A stretch of 64,000 nucleotides of DNA from Haloplanus ruber (GTDB lineage: Archaea; Halobacteriota; Halobacteria; Halobacteriales; Haloferacaceae): positions 372,001 through 436,000 of the forward strand of contig NZ_JANHDK010000001.1 of the NCBI RefSeq assembly GCF_024494725.1, given 5' to 3'. Positions 33,007 through 41,989 of the stretch are shown here, one piece after another. Each line of letters starts with the position of its first letter. Position 1 is the stretch's first letter. The position numbers and the translations under genes were made by a program. Below the pieces are notes generated by a model. It was not told the origin of the DNA, did no database searches, and saw only the letters and a list, made by a program, of their open reading frames with translations.

Positions 33007-33974
33007 CAGCGATCACCGTAGTCGATCCGTGGGTCCAGCACGGTGTACGCCACGTCCTGAACGAGGTTGCCGACGACCGAGACGAAGGTGAAAATGAGCG
33101 TCGTCCCGAGCACCAGCGACGTGTCTTGGGCGAGGATGGCGTTGTACGACAGTTGGCCGAGACCGGGGATGCCAAAGACCACTTCCACGAGATAGGAGGC
33201 CGCGAGGAAGATGCCGAGGATGTCTCCGACGAGAATGGTCATCAGCGGGACCGCCGCCGGCCGCAGGATGTGGCGGGTGAGGATGCGGTAGCCGTCCGCT
33301 CCCTTCGATTTGGCCGTCTTGACGAACTCCGCCTCGACGTACTCTAAGGCCTCGGCGCGGGAGTAGCGCATCACGCCCGCGATGGTCCCCGTCACCAGCA
33401 CGACGACCGGCAGGACGAGTTGGCGGGCCATCCCGAGGCTGAAAAATGGAATGTCGGAGTCGAACACGACGGGGAACCAGCCGAGTTGGACCCCGAAGAC
33501 CAACAGGAGGATGATGCCGAACCAGAAGTTGGGGATGGCGTATCCGAAGAAGGCAAAGAAGGTTGCCGCGTAGTCGCTTTTGGTGTACTGATTGGTCGCG
33601 GAGTAGAGACCGATGGCCAGCCCCAAGAGTATCGAGAGGATTGTCGTCGGCACCGAGTAGATAGCCGTATAGGGTAGCGCCGCGGCGATGGCCTCGATGA
33701 CGGGTTGCGAGCGGCTCTGTGACCACCCCCAGTTGAGCGTCACCATGTTGGTCATATACTCTTGATAGCGAACCCACGGGGAGCGATCTAGGCCGCGGCG
33801 GGCCTCGAAGGCCTCCTCGGCGGCCTCGGCGGAGCCGCCGCTGGCGGCGGCCTGGAACTGCATCTGCTCGGCCGCGGGATTCGGCGTGACCGCGAGGAGC
33901 CCCCACGTAACCGAGAGGATGAGGAACGTCGCGACCACCGCCCACAGCACCCGCCGAACCACGTACCAGCGCAT
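33006..33974 (-). CDS. Peptide ABC transporter permease (OppB/DppB type)
   Basis: 322 residues from the ATG at 33974 (a GTG two codons earlier at 33980 is the alternative). Typical OppB: N-terminal RWYVVRRVLWAVVATFLIL helix, an extracytoplasmic loop, then the permease core with EALEYVEAEFVKTAKSKGAD EAA loop and the closing VLDPRIDYGDR. About six membrane helices. Second gene of the operon, 26 bases after the binding protein. Confidence 0.92.
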   Translation of the reverse strand: MRWYVVRRVLWAVVATFLILSVTWGLLAVTPNPAAEQMQFQAAASGGSAEAAEEAFEARRGLDRSPWVRYQEYMTNMVTLNWGWSQSRSQPVIEAIAAALPYTAIYSVPTTILSILLGLAIGLYSATNQYTKSDYAATFFAFFGYAIPNFWFGIILLLVFGVQLGWFPVVFDSDIPFFSLGMARQLVLPVVVLVTGTIAGVMRYSRAEALEYVEAEFVKTAKSKGADGYRILTRHILRPAAVPLMTILVGDILGIFLAASYLVEVVFGIPGLGQLSYNAILAQDTSLVLGTTLIFTFVSVVGNLVQDVAYTVLDPRIDYGDR

Positions 33975-33999
33975 ACTCACCGGTCCGGTCGCCTCCCGA

Positions 34000-35880
34000 T
34001 CACGCGAAGTACCACGCCTGGGAGTCCCAGCCGGTGTTGAACTCCTCGTCGTACCCCCTGACCGACTCGGCGTACCCGGTCACGCTCGACGGCATGGCGA
34101 GAAAGCCGAAGGGCTGTTCCTCGCTGATGAGGCCGAACGCCTCGCCGAAGAGTTCACGGCGCCGCTCCTCGTCGGTCGTGGCGGTCGCCTCCTCGTACAG
34201 CGCCGAGATGTCCTCGTCCGGATAGTAGCCGTAGAAGTTGATGCCGCCACGCCGCTCGAAAAAGCCCTTGCTGGAGGCCGGCGTGAAGGGGTAGGTGTTG
34301 AACTGAAGGTTTATCGACATGTCCCACGAGTCGGCGCTGGTAGCTACGTCACGGGGGCCGCCGTTGAACGTTCCCGCGGTCCACTCGGGGTCGGTCCCGT
34401 CGGGGGCCGACGTCTGCACGTAGTTGCTCTGGAACGTCGACGACGAGACGGCCTCGGGTTGGACGTCGATGCCGGCGTTCTCACCGAACTCCTGGGCGAC
34501 GAACTCCGCGATGGTGCCTTCGGTCGGCTGGCCGGAGTCGTAGTAGATGGAGAGGGTGACTTGCTCGCCCGACCCGTCGACGAGGCGCTCGCCGTCGTAC
34601 CCGTACTCGGTGCCCGACAGCGCCGATTCGAGGCGGGTACGCGTCTCCTCCGGGCCGTACCGGTCGCCGACGCCGAACTCCTCGACCTGGCTGTCGTCGT
34701 ACCAGTCCGACCACTCCGGTTGCATCGTCTGAGCCACGTCCGCGTACCCTCGAAGGACGTTCTGCACGACGCTCTCTTTGTTCACCGCGAAGCCGAGCGC
34801 CCGCCGAACCGCCTTCGAGCGGAACGGCTCCCACCCGTTCGACCGCATATTGTAGACGATCATACGGAGGTACGGCTGTGGCGTGACGTTGACAGTGACG
34901 TTCGGCAGGTTCTCGAACCGGTTGGCCTTGTCCGGGGGGATACCCGAGGAGTCCACCTCCCCCGACTCCAGCGCGCCCAAGCGCGTGCTCTCCTCGCTGA
35001 TGACCCGCACCGTCTGCTGATCGAAGTACGGCGCCTCCGCGAACCGATCCGGGACTCCCTCCACGTCCTGGAGGTAGTAGTCCTCGTTGCGGGTAACCGT
35101 GTACCGTGCGGATCGCTCCCATGTGTCGTACGTGTACGGGCCGAGGTTGCCGGCGTACGCGAGCGTGTTGAGTTCCTCGTCCTGCTGGAGTCCCTCGGCG
35201 TCCTGATCCTCGACGTACTGCTCTAAGATGCCCCGCGGGATGCACTGTTGCCGCCACAGAATCGGCTTGAACGGAAGCGAGGGGTCGACCTCGAACAGCC
35301 TGATCTCGAAGGTGAGTTCGCCCGTCTGCTCGACCGGAATCGGCTCTCGTTGCCCCGACTCGGGATTCGTCCGGAACCAGTCGGCGGCGTTGGGATACCC
35401 GCTCCAGTTGGGCCGGGCTTGGAAGACGTTCTGGATCATGTACACCCAGTCGTCGGCGGTCATCTGGCCGTAGCCCGCCCCCCACTCCAGGTTGTCGCGG
35501 AGTTGTATCTCGTAGACTCGCCCGTCGTCGGTGGAGTAGTCACCCCAGAGCGGGAAGATTTCGCGGTTCGGTTTGATCGCCCAGATTCCATCGAGCGTGG
35601 CGGTGACAAACGAACCGGAGGTAGCGTCGGCGATGGTTAGCCAGTTGAGCGACTGTGCGTCGACGCTCGACGCAGAGACGTAAGTCCCGCCGACGCTCCG
35701 GGTGGCGCTCTCCGTAGACGCCCCGTTCCCGTCGCCACCGTCGCCCTCGCCGTTCCCCGAACAGCCCGCCAACCCGGCGACGCTCGTCGCTCCGAGCAGT
35801 TTCAACACGTCGCGGCGTCCCCGCCGGCCCCGACGCTCCGCCGTGCCCGACGTACCTCGGCGGTCGTTACCAGACGGCAT
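34000..35880 (-). CDS. Peptide ABC transporter substrate-binding lipoprotein (SBP_bac_5/OppA type)
   Basis: 626 residues. Tat motif GRRGRRDVLKLLG near 18-30 and lipobox LAGC with Cys40 as anchor, then a Gly/Asp spacer and the family-5 binding fold. Seen: FPLWGDYSTDDGRVYEIQLRDNLEWGAGYGQMTADDWVYMIQ, a classic segment of this family (here given in part), and a late ALGFAVNKESVV. It binds peptides or another small solute outside the cell and delivers them to OppBC. First gene of the operon with a leaderless-type promoter. Confidence 0.92.
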   Translation of the reverse strand: MPSGNDRRGTSGTAERRGRRGRRDVLKLLGATSVAGLAGCSGNGEGDGGDGNGASTESATRSVGGTYVSASSVDAQSLNWLTIADATSGSFVTATLDGIWAIKPNREIFPLWGDYSTDDGRVYEIQLRDNLEWGAGYGQMTADDWVYMIQNVFQARPNWSGYPNAADWFRTNPESGQREPIPVEQTGELTFEIRLFEVDPSLPFKPILWRQQCIPRGILEQYVEDQDAEGLQQDEELNTLAYAGNLGPYTYDTWERSARYTVTRNEDYYLQDVEGVPDRFAEAPYFDQQTVRVISEESTRLGALESGEVDSSGIPPDKANRFENLPNVTVNVTPQPYLRMIVYNMRSNGWEPFRSKAVRRALGFAVNKESVVQNVLRGYADVAQTMQPEWSDWYDDSQVEEFGVGDRYGPEETRTRLESALSGTEYGYDGERLVDGSGEQVTLSIYYDSGQPTEGTIAEFVAQEFGENAGIDVQPEAVSSSTFQSNYVQTSAPDGTDPEWTAGTFNGGPRDVATSADSWDMSINLQFNTYPFTPASSKGFFERRGGINFYGYYPDEDISALYEEATATTDEERRRELFGEAFGLISEEQPFGFLAMPSSVTGYAESVRGYDEEFNTGWDSQAWYFA

Positions 35881-35903
35881 ACCTCTTCAAAACGGCGGTG
35901 CGC

Positions 35904-35913
35904 ACTAATACCC
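35904..35913 (-). promoter_or_regulatory. Putative TATA box for the opp operon
   Basis: Minus-strand GGGTATTAGT centred about 28 nt before the OppA ATG at 35880. Confidence 0.4.
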
Positions 35914-35954
35914 ATCGGTCAGTAGAACCACCCGACGCCGTCGGGCTGTGACGG

Positions 35955-36521
35955 TTACCCGTCTCCGTGGGCGTCGACGATAACGACCTCGCCGTCCTCG
36001 ACGGTAACGTTGATCAGCGTCTTGACGCTGTAGCCGGCGTCGTCCAGGTCGTTCGGCCCAGCCTTCTTGATCACCGCGACCACGTCGATCACCTCGGAGC
36101 CGATGTGTTCGAGGGCGTCGAGGATCGCCTTCATCGTCCCGCCCGTCGAGAGCACGTCGTCGAGGACGAGCACTCGGTCGCCCGCCTCCACGTCGTTGAT
36201 GTACATCTCGCTCTCGGAGTAGCCGGTCTGGGCCGACAGCGACACCTCGCCGTCGAGGCCGTACTGTCGTTTCCGGATCACAACCAGCGGGATGTCGGTC
36301 ATCAGCGAGACGGCCGTCGAGATGTGAATGCCCATCGCCGCCGGCGTGACGATCTTGTCGATGTCCTCTAGGTCGGCCTTTCGGATGATCTTGATGACGA
36401 TCTCCCGCAGGAGTTCGGGGCGAAGCATCGGAACCCCGTCGCTGACGGGATGGACGAAGTACTCGTAATCCCCTTTTTCGATGATCGGCGCGTCGAGGAG
36501 CGACTGCCGCAACTGGTCCAT
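35955..36521 (-). CDS. hpt: Hypoxanthine/guanine phosphoribosyltransferase family protein
   Basis: 188 residues. PRPP-binding loop [13 protein letters not shown] at 117-129, preceded by the ATP-AMG segment ([10 protein letters not shown] at 59-68) and [10 protein letters not shown]. This is the archaeal HPRT type, closer in sequence to adenine phosphoribosyltransferases, which salvages purine bases with PRPP to nucleotides in the cytoplasm. Base specificity cannot be read from the sequence. It has its own promoter with a TATA-like box about 26 nt upstream. Confidence 0.88.
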   Translation of the reverse strand: MDQLRQSLLDAPIIEKGDYEYFVHPVSDGVPMLRPELLREIVIKIIRKADLEDIDKIVTPAAMGIHISTAVSLMTDIPLVVIRKRQYGLDGEVSLSAQTGYSESEMYINDVEAGDRVLVLDDVLSTGGTMKAILDALEHIGSEVIDVVAVIKKAGPNDLDDAGYSVKTLINVTVEDGEVVIVDAHGDG

Positions 36522-36541
36522 GTCGACCGTACCGAACGTCG

Positions 36542-36552
36542 AGAATAAAAGC
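36542..36552 (-). promoter_or_regulatory. Putative TATA box for hpt
   Basis: Minus-strand GCTTTTATTCT centred about 26 nt before the ATG at 36521; leaderless type. Confidence 0.45.
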
Positions 36553-36637
36553 TGGCGGTTCCGGGAGCGACGGTCATCGTCACCGACAGGTTACGCCTGT
36601 GCAGGGGCCGTCGCCACGTGGCTGCGCCGACTGCCGA

Positions 36638-37201
36638 TTACTCCGAGATGAAGTCGTTGTCCCGCCAGTTGACGCCGTTTTTCTCGGCTTGGGACTGGCT
36701 GGGGTTCTCGACGACTTCGACCGAGGCGGGCCGCTCCTCGCCTTCCACGATCCGTGTCGCCTTGAGTTCGTCGTCCTCTTCGACGATGGCGGTCAGCGTC
36801 CCCTTCTCGGACATTCGGGCGATGTCTCGCAACACGAGGAACATGGGATACTGGAGCGCCGTGTTCTGGAGCACCGTCTCGCGGTCGCCCTTGAAGCAGG
36901 CGAACTCGACGAGTTCCGAGGGGATCTCCTCCTCCTCTTCCTGCCACGGGCCGCCGGCACGCGGCGGCTCCTCCTCGTAGACCCGCGTCTCGGTGACGCT
37001 GGCTTTGAGTTGGGCGGTCGGGGTGTATTTGCTCAGGTCCTCGTCCTCGGCGGCGGCTTTCAGGATGAGTGTGTTGTTTCGTCGAGTGATTGTCACGTCG
37101 GCGATTTCGGGAGGGAGTTCGGGATCCCCCTCGAAATAGTCTTGCACGTCTTCGAGTGGCAGTTCGAGCGTCGAATGGAGTCGATATACGCGGCCTGACA
37201 T
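36638..37201 (-). CDS. Haloarchaeal protein of unknown function
   Basis: 187-residue soluble, acidic protein that I cannot assign. N-terminal half (RVYRLHSTLELPLEDVQDYF...VTITRRNNTLILKA) looks like a small beta-alpha domain; a glutamate run (WQEEEEEIP) sits in the middle; the second half (FACFKGDRETVLQNTALQYPMFLVLRDIARMSEKGTLTA) has a buried hydrophobic core, followed by a polar tail. No signal peptide or membrane helix. A TATATAAG-like box near 37263-37272 (minus strand) may be its promoter, giving a leader of about 35-40 nt. Neighbours hpt and glutaredoxin are on the same strand but probably separately transcribed. Confidence 0.65.
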   Translation of the reverse strand: MSGRVYRLHSTLELPLEDVQDYFEGDPELPPEIADVTITRRNNTLILKAAAEDEDLSKYTPTAQLKASVTETRVYEEEPPRAGGPWQEEEEEIPSELVEFACFKGDRETVLQNTALQYPMFLVLRDIARMSEKGTLTAIVEEDDELKATRIVEGEERPASVEVVENPSQSQAEKNGVNWRDNDFISE

Positions 37202-37308
37202 AGTTTGTTCTCGGCGAGGGTAGCGCCACTACGCCCGTCTACGGGGACGTACGGGGCGTATGCTTATATGACCTACTGTTCCCGTTGCGCGGCGAACACG
37301 TCGCCCCG

Positions 37309-37653
37309 TCACTCGCCGGCGAGGGTCGTCTCGAGTTCGCCCCGCTCGTCGAGTTCCGCGAGCACGTCGCTCCCGCCGACGAACTCCCCCTCGACGTACG
37401 TCTGTGGCGTCGTTTCCCACCCACTGTGGGATTCGAGCGCCGCCCGGAACTCCGGCAGCGCCGGCAACACGTCGACTGTCTCGAAGTCGTCGACATACTG
37501 GTCGATCAGTTCGAGCGCCCGCTTGGAGTAGCCACACTGGGGCATCAGTCGGTTCCCCTTCATGAACAGCACCACGTCGTTTTCGTCAATGGCCGCATCG
37601 ACACGCGACTGTACGTCCTCGTCGTCGAGGTCACTTCCGGGTTGGAACGTCAT
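37309..37653 (-). CDS. Monothiol glutaredoxin-like protein (CGYS)
   Basis: 114 residues with the thioredoxin-fold of PICOT/Grx4-type monothiol glutaredoxins: VVLFMKGNRLMPQCGYSKRA with the single active Cys40 in a CGYS site (consensus CGFS), TTPQTYVEGEFVGGSDVL matching the cis-Pro and glutathione-site GGxD motifs. Such proteins carry or transfer Fe-S clusters. Haloarchaea use gamma-glutamylcysteine rather than glutathione, so the cofactor thiol is probably that. Leaderless-type promoter 26 nt upstream. Confidence 0.88.
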   Translation of the reverse strand: MTFQPGSDLDDEDVQSRVDAAIDENDVVLFMKGNRLMPQCGYSKRALELIDQYVDDFETVDVLPALPEFRAALESHSGWETTPQTYVEGEFVGGSDVLAELDERGELETTLAGE

Positions 37654-37673
37654 ACCGTTATGTACGGTACCGT

Positions 37674-37683
37674 GGGTAAAAGG
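37674..37683 (-). promoter_or_regulatory. Putative TATA box for the glutaredoxin gene
   Basis: Minus-strand CCTTTTACCC centred about 26 nt before the ATG at 37653. Confidence 0.4.
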
Positions 37684-37773
37684 GGTTGTGCACCCCGACC
37701 CGCTCCGGAGTCGGTGATGACCCCTCGCGACGGAACCGATAGTCTCAGGAATCGCGGCGTCGAACCGTTCGGC

Positions 37774-39435
37774 ATGGAGTTCTCGGAGTTCGCCGACCGC
37801 GTCGCCGCCGTCGAAGCCGAGACGGCGGACCTCGAAATCACGTCGCTGGTCGCGGGGTTGTTCGCCGACGCTGGCGACGACCTACCCGTTGTCGTCCGAC
37901 TCCTGCTCGGGCGGATCGTCCCCGCCTGGGACGGAACGACACTCGACGTCGGGCCACAGCTCTGTCATACGGCGCTCGCACGCGCCGCCGGCCCGAACGT
38001 GACCGCCGACGACGTGGCCGACCGCCTCGCCGAAACGGGCGACATCGGGGCCGTCGCCGAGTCGCTCGAGACGGGCGGACAGCGCGGTCTCGCCGCCTTC
38101 GGTGCCGCCGACCCCGACCCCCTCACCGTCGCCGACGTGGACGACCGCCTGCGGGCGCTGGCGAGCGCCGACGGGTCGGGAAGCCAGGATCGAAAGGTCG
38201 ACACCCTGTTCGGCCTGTTCAACCGCGCCGATCCGCTCGCGACTCGGTATCTCGCCCGTCTCGTCCTCTCGGAGATGCGGATCGGCGTTGGCGAGGGAAC
38301 GGTTCGGGACGCCATCGCCGAGGCGTTCGACGTGCCCGTCGACGCCGTCGAGAACGCACTCCAGGTGACCAACGACTACGGCGCGGTGGCGGTCCGCGCT
38401 CGCGACGAGGGGAAAGCGGGACTGGCGGACGTGGCGCTGACCGTCGGCCGGCCGGTGCGGGCGATGCTGGCCCAGACTGGCACCGCCGACGACGCCCTCG
38501 ACGCTTGGGCGGCCGTCGCCGTCGAGACGAAGTTCGACGGCGCGCGGGTCCAGGTCCACCACGACCCCGACGGCGAGACGGCTGTCTACTCCCGGAATAT
38601 GGCGGACGTGACCGACGCGCTTCCCGAAATCGTCGAGTTCGTTCAGGACGCGGTCGACGTGCCGGTCATCCTCGACGGCGAGGCACTCGCCGTCGACGAC
38701 GACGGCGACCCGCTCCCCTTCCAGGCGGTGCTCCGTCGGTTCCGGCGCAAACACGACGTGGCCCGGATGCGCGAGGAGGTAGCCATTGAACTGCGGGCGT
38801 TCGACTGCCTCCACGCGGACGGGACGGACCTGCTCGATACCCCACTCCGGGACCGCCGCGATCACCTCGAATCGGTGCTCCCGACCGGCGTCTCTCCGCT
38901 CACGATCACCGCCGACCCCGACACCGTCGCGGCCCGTGAGACCGAGGCGCTGGCGGCGGACCACGAAGGGATCATGCTGAAAAACCCCGACTCGGCGTAC
39001 ACGCCGGGCAAACGGGGACAAAATTGGCTGAAGCGGAAACCGGAGGTCGAGACGCTCGATCTGGTCGTCACGGGCGCCGAGTGGGGCGAGGGACGGCGGG
39101 CGAACCACCTCGGCACCTTCCTCCTGTCGGCCCGAAACGACGCCCCCGACGGCGACGACTTCGTCACCATCGGCAAGGTGGCAACGGGCATCTCCGACGA
39201 GCGACTAGCCGAGTTGAGCGACTTACTGGAGCCGCTGATCCAACACCAGGACGGGACCGAGGTGACACTCGATCCCGCGGTGGTCTTCGAGGTCGGCTAC
39301 GAGGAGATTCAGGCGTCGCCCACCTACGGATCGGGCTACGCGCTCCGCTTTCCCCGGTTCGTCGCCGTCCGCGAGGACAAGCGACCCGCAGACGCCGACT
39401 CGCTGTCGCGAATCGAGCGGCTGGCGGGCGAGTAG
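37774..39435 (+). CDS. lig: ATP-dependent DNA ligase
   Basis: 553 residues, the standard length of archaeal replicative ligases. Domains: N-terminal DNA-binding helical domain (1-230), adenylation domain with the AMP-accepting Lys253 in ETKFDGARVQ (KxDGxR motif I), motif IV EGIMLKNPDSAYTPGKRGQNWLKRKP with motif V Lys residues, then an OB-fold to the end. It seals nicks in replication and repair. The frame is open for 163 codons upstream, but MEFSEFADR is the family start. Divergent from the glutaredoxin. Confidence 0.93.
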   Translation: MEFSEFADRVAAVEAETADLEITSLVAGLFADAGDDLPVVVRLLLGRIVPAWDGTTLDVGPQLCHTALARAAGPNVTADDVADRLAETGDIGAVAESLETGGQRGLAAFGAADPDPLTVADVDDRLRALASADGSGSQDRKVDTLFGLFNRADPLATRYLARLVLSEMRIGVGEGTVRDAIAEAFDVPVDAVENALQVTNDYGAVAVRARDEGKAGLADVALTVGRPVRAMLAQTGTADDALDAWAAVAVETKFDGARVQVHHDPDGETAVYSRNMADVTDALPEIVEFVQDAVDVPVILDGEALAVDDDGDPLPFQAVLRRFRRKHDVARMREEVAIELRAFDCLHADGTDLLDTPLRDRRDHLESVLPTGVSPLTITADPDTVAARETEALAADHEGIMLKNPDSAYTPGKRGQNWLKRKPEVETLDLVVTGAEWGEGRRANHLGTFLLSARNDAPDGDDFVTIGKVATGISDERLAELSDLLEPLIQHQDGTEVTLDPAVVFEVGYEEIQASPTYGSGYALRFPRFVAVREDKRPADADSLSRIERLAGE

Positions 39436-39480
39436 CCCCTTCGACCGACCGTTTTTGACCCGCCGCCGAGTATCCCCGGT

Positions 39481-40248
39481 ATGATCCGCCACCGTGACCT
39501 CCGCGTGCGCTGGCTCGGCTACGCCACCGCCCGCGTCGACGACGGCGAGACGGTCGTCTACACCGACCCCGGCCGGTACGGCGTGGTGACCGGCGACTGG
39601 GAGCCACCCGCGGGGGTCGACACCCGTCACCCCGACGGCCCCGCATACGACGCCCGCGACGGCGACGTGGTGCTCGTCACCCACGATCACCACTACGATC
39701 CCGACGGGGTCCGTCGCGTTGCAGCGCCGGACGCCACGCTCGTCGTCTACGAGGGCGTCGACGCCGACCGCGCCGGGCGGCCGCCGTCACCCGAGACGCT
39801 GGCGGCCGAAGAGGGGTACGACCTGCGCCGGATCGGCGAGGACGACCGGATCGAGGCCGCGGGCGTCCCCGTTCGGAGCCTCCCGGCGTACAACGACCCC
39901 GATGGACCGCAGGCGAACCCGGACGGCTCGGTTATGCATCCGAAAGGGTCCGGCGTCGGCTACCGCTTTGTCGTCGGGGACGCTCCGACCCCGGTTTTCT
40001 GGCCGGGCGACTCGGACGCCCTCCCTCACCACGACGGCCTCGACGTGTCGCTGTTTCTCGCGAACATCTCGGGGTCGGTCTGTATGGATCGCCACGAGGC
40101 CGCCGCCCTCGCCGAGCGACTCGATCCGGATCTCGTCTGTCCGATCCACTACGACACGCAGTCGTTCCTCGCGGCGGACGCGCGGGCGTTCGCGGCCGAC
40201 GTTGCCGGCCGCGGGGTTCCGGTCGTCCTCGACGAAGGGTGGGCATAG
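39481..40248 (+). CDS. MBL-fold metal-dependent hydrolase (UlaG-like)
   Basis: 255 residues. N-terminal RWLGYATARVDDGETVVYTDPG is the UlaG/RNase Z-like MBL opening; metal motif THDHHYDPDG at 67-76 has His68, His70, His71 and Asp73/Asp75, a displaced version of the usual HxHxDH; FWPGDSD and a late PIHYDT supply the other typical metal ligands. Substrate unknown; UlaG-like proteins act on lactones, phosphates or nucleotides. Stand-alone gene 45 bases after the ligase, same strand, possibly co-transcribed. Ends at a strong convergent hairpin. Confidence 0.8.
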   Translation: MIRHRDLRVRWLGYATARVDDGETVVYTDPGRYGVVTGDWEPPAGVDTRHPDGPAYDARDGDVVLVTHDHHYDPDGVRRVAAPDATLVVYEGVDADRAGRPPSPETLAAEEGYDLRRIGEDDRIEAAGVPVRSLPAYNDPDGPQANPDGSVMHPKGSGVGYRFVVGDAPTPVFWPGDSDALPHHDGLDVSLFLANISGSVCMDRHEAAALAERLDPDLVCPIHYDTQSFLAADARAFAADVAGRGVPVVLDEGWA

Positions 40249-40274
40249 CGGCTCATACGGAGTATCTTGACTGT

Positions 40275-40316
40275 GTGCCGGTGGGTCGCCGAGACGGTCT
40301 GGCGACCCACTGGTAC
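40275..40316. terminator. Long hairpin between convergent genes, probable bidirectional terminator
   Basis: Arms 40275-40290 and 40301-40316 pair over 16 positions (two G-T wobbles) around a 10-base loop; the inner ten base pairs are perfect. An outer pair of arms (40255-40260 with 40331-40336) also matches. It sits exactly between the 3' ends of the MBL gene and the unknown gene. Confidence 0.5.
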
Positions 40317-40335
40317 CGATGCATCATAAACCGTA

Positions 40336-40860
40336 TCAGGCGCCGGCGTCCACAGTGACCGTCGAGTCCGGCGACGCGGCGTCCGTCCCCTCCCAGTCAC
40401 CGATCCGCCGGAACTCCACGTTCGCTTCCTCCAAGATGCCGACGAGCGTCGCGTTCCCCCGTGGCACGTCGATGTAGTCTCCGGAGACGTGAGCGTCGGG
40501 GTGTTCGGCGGGTTCGGGTTCGACGTGAGCCGCGAGTTCGAGGCCGTCAGGGTGGCTGTAGCCGCGGATGTGGGTCTGCCACCAGTGCATCCCCGACGGG
40601 TGGTCGCGGACGTATCGCACTCGCCGCACGTTCACGATTTCGTTGCGGTAGCTGTAGGACAGCTCCCAGCCCGGTTCGAAGAAGCGCTCGCCGAGAAACG
40701 CCTCCGCCTCGGACTCGTCCATCGCGACGACGACGGCCGGGTTCTCGGGCTTGGGCTTCGAGAAGAACGTCTTGCGGACCCACCAGAACGAGCGTCGGAG
40801 TGCCTTGAGCGGCGTCTCGGGCAGGTGACGCAGCCGCTCGATGTCGAATTCGAACTGCAT
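40336..40860 (-). CDS. Haloarchaeal protein of unknown function
   Basis: 174 residues, soluble, not recognised. Features: basic-aromatic segment ALRRSFWWVRKTFFSKPKPENP at about 19-40 that might contact membrane or nucleic acid, then a central region rich in aromatic and charged residues (WELSYSYRNEIVNVRRVRYVRDHPSGMHWWQTHIRGYSHPDG) and a C-terminal acidic part. No signal peptide or membrane helix. Start MQFEFDIERL at 40860 is supported by a TATA-like box 28 nt upstream; the frame extends 38 codons further into top6A. Immediately downstream of top6A on the same strand, so partial read-through is possible. Confidence 0.65.
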   Translation of the reverse strand: MQFEFDIERLRHLPETPLKALRRSFWWVRKTFFSKPKPENPAVVVAMDESEAEAFLGERFFEPGWELSYSYRNEIVNVRRVRYVRDHPSGMHWWQTHIRGYSHPDGLELAAHVEPEPAEHPDAHVSGDYIDVPRGNATLVGILEEANVEFRRIGDWEGTDAASPDSTVTVDAGA

Positions 40861-40882
40861 ACTCCCGGTACGTCGCCCGAAC

Positions 40883-40891
40883 GAATAAGTG
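40883..40891 (-). promoter_or_regulatory. Putative TATA box for the unknown gene after top6A
   Basis: Minus-strand CACTTATTC centred about 27 nt before the ATG at 40860, in the 40-base gap after the top6A stop. Confidence 0.4.
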
Positions 40892-40900
40892 TATGTTAGT

Positions 40901-41989
40901 CTATAATACGCCCATCTCGGACAGCCGTTCGGGCAGGTACTCGTCGGTGACGAAATCGAGCCCGCGGGAGGCAAGCGCCTGCTGTTCGGCCTTCTTCCCG
41001 ATGTCGAGTTGGAGTTCGATCTGCTCTTTCCAGTAGTCGGTGGTAAAGCGTGGATCGTCGAGTTCCGACTCTAGGGCGTTCACGTCAGAGTCGGCGAGGG
41101 GATCGGTCGGCAGGTCGTACTCGACGATATCCTCGGGCTGGATGCCGACGAAGTCCGCCTCCGGCGTGGCGAGATACTCCGAGAGGTGGGCGCTTTTGAT
41201 CGAGCCGTAGGCGACTGAGCCGTAGATGCGATACGACCAGGGGTCGCCGTCGGTAAAGACCACGACCGGCACGTCGAGTTCGTCGTGGAGACGCTTGGTG
41301 ATTCGGCGGGTCGCCCGCGCCGGCTGTCCCTTCAGGTGGACGATCAGGGCGTTGTAGTCGGTGTCGAAGCCGTTCTCGACGAGACGGTCTCGCATACCGC
41401 CGGTCTCGACACAGAGGATGAACTCGATATCGTGATCCAGAAAGTCGATCGTATCGGGATTGTTCGGAATCTGGTAGCCACCCTCACCGACGTCTTTCTG
41501 GCAGTGGATCTCGCGTTCGCCACGACGGGTCTGTTCGCGCAACTCCAGGGGACCCATCAGCGTCGCGCCCGACTCCTCGGGCCGCATGTGGAAGTCCTCG
41601 CGGGTCACGTCCGAGACGATTTCGAGGTCCTCGATCAGTTGGTTGGACTCGTCCTGATCGGCAAAGGCCGCCTCGTCGGAGTCCCACGACTCCGAGAGGT
41701 AGTAGAGTTCACGGAGAGTAGAGGAACGCCCCTCCTCCAGTTGGCGGGCGAGGAAGTCGATTGTGTAGGTGGCTTTCAGCAGCTTCCGAGCGCCACGCAC
41801 GGAGTTAGCCGAGCGCGTCGAGGTGCGGTCACCGTAGACCCACACGCCGCTGTCCTCGTCGTACTCGATGTTGCTTTTCGTCCGCGTCGGGAGCGTCATC
41901 TCCGGGACCTCCCCCTGGTCGAATTGGTCGTAAAACGCCGCCGCGAGGTCGATCAACTGCCGCCGTGCGCGTTCGTCTTGGGTACTCAT
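40901..41989 (-). CDS. top6A: DNA topoisomerase VI subunit A
   Basis: 362 residues; Spo11-like DNA-cleaving subunit of the type IIB topoisomerase. Seen: the 5Y-CAP active site in [12 protein letters not shown], where the second Tyr (Tyr97) is the likely DNA-linked residue by analogy with Spo11; the TOPRIM acid cluster with [11 protein letters not shown] (Glu) and [20 protein letters not shown] (DxD). It makes two-base staggered double-strand breaks to relax and decatenate DNA. Overlaps top6B by 4 bases, so both are translated together. Confidence 0.95.
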   Translation of the reverse strand: MSTQDERARRQLIDLAAAFYDQFDQGEVPEMTLPTRTKSNIEYDEDSGVWVYGDRTSTRSANSVRGARKLLKATYTIDFLARQLEEGRSSTLRELYYLSESWDSDEAAFADQDESNQLIEDLEIVSDVTREDFHMRPEESGATLMGPLELREQTRRGEREIHCQKDVGEGGYQIPNNPDTIDFLDHDIEFILCVETGGMRDRLVENGFDTDYNALIVHLKGQPARATRRITKRLHDELDVPVVVFTDGDPWSYRIYGSVAYGSIKSAHLSEYLATPEADFVGIQPEDIVEYDLPTDPLADSDVNALESELDDPRFTTDYWKEQIELQLDIGKKAEQQALASRGLDFVTDEYLPERLSEMGVL

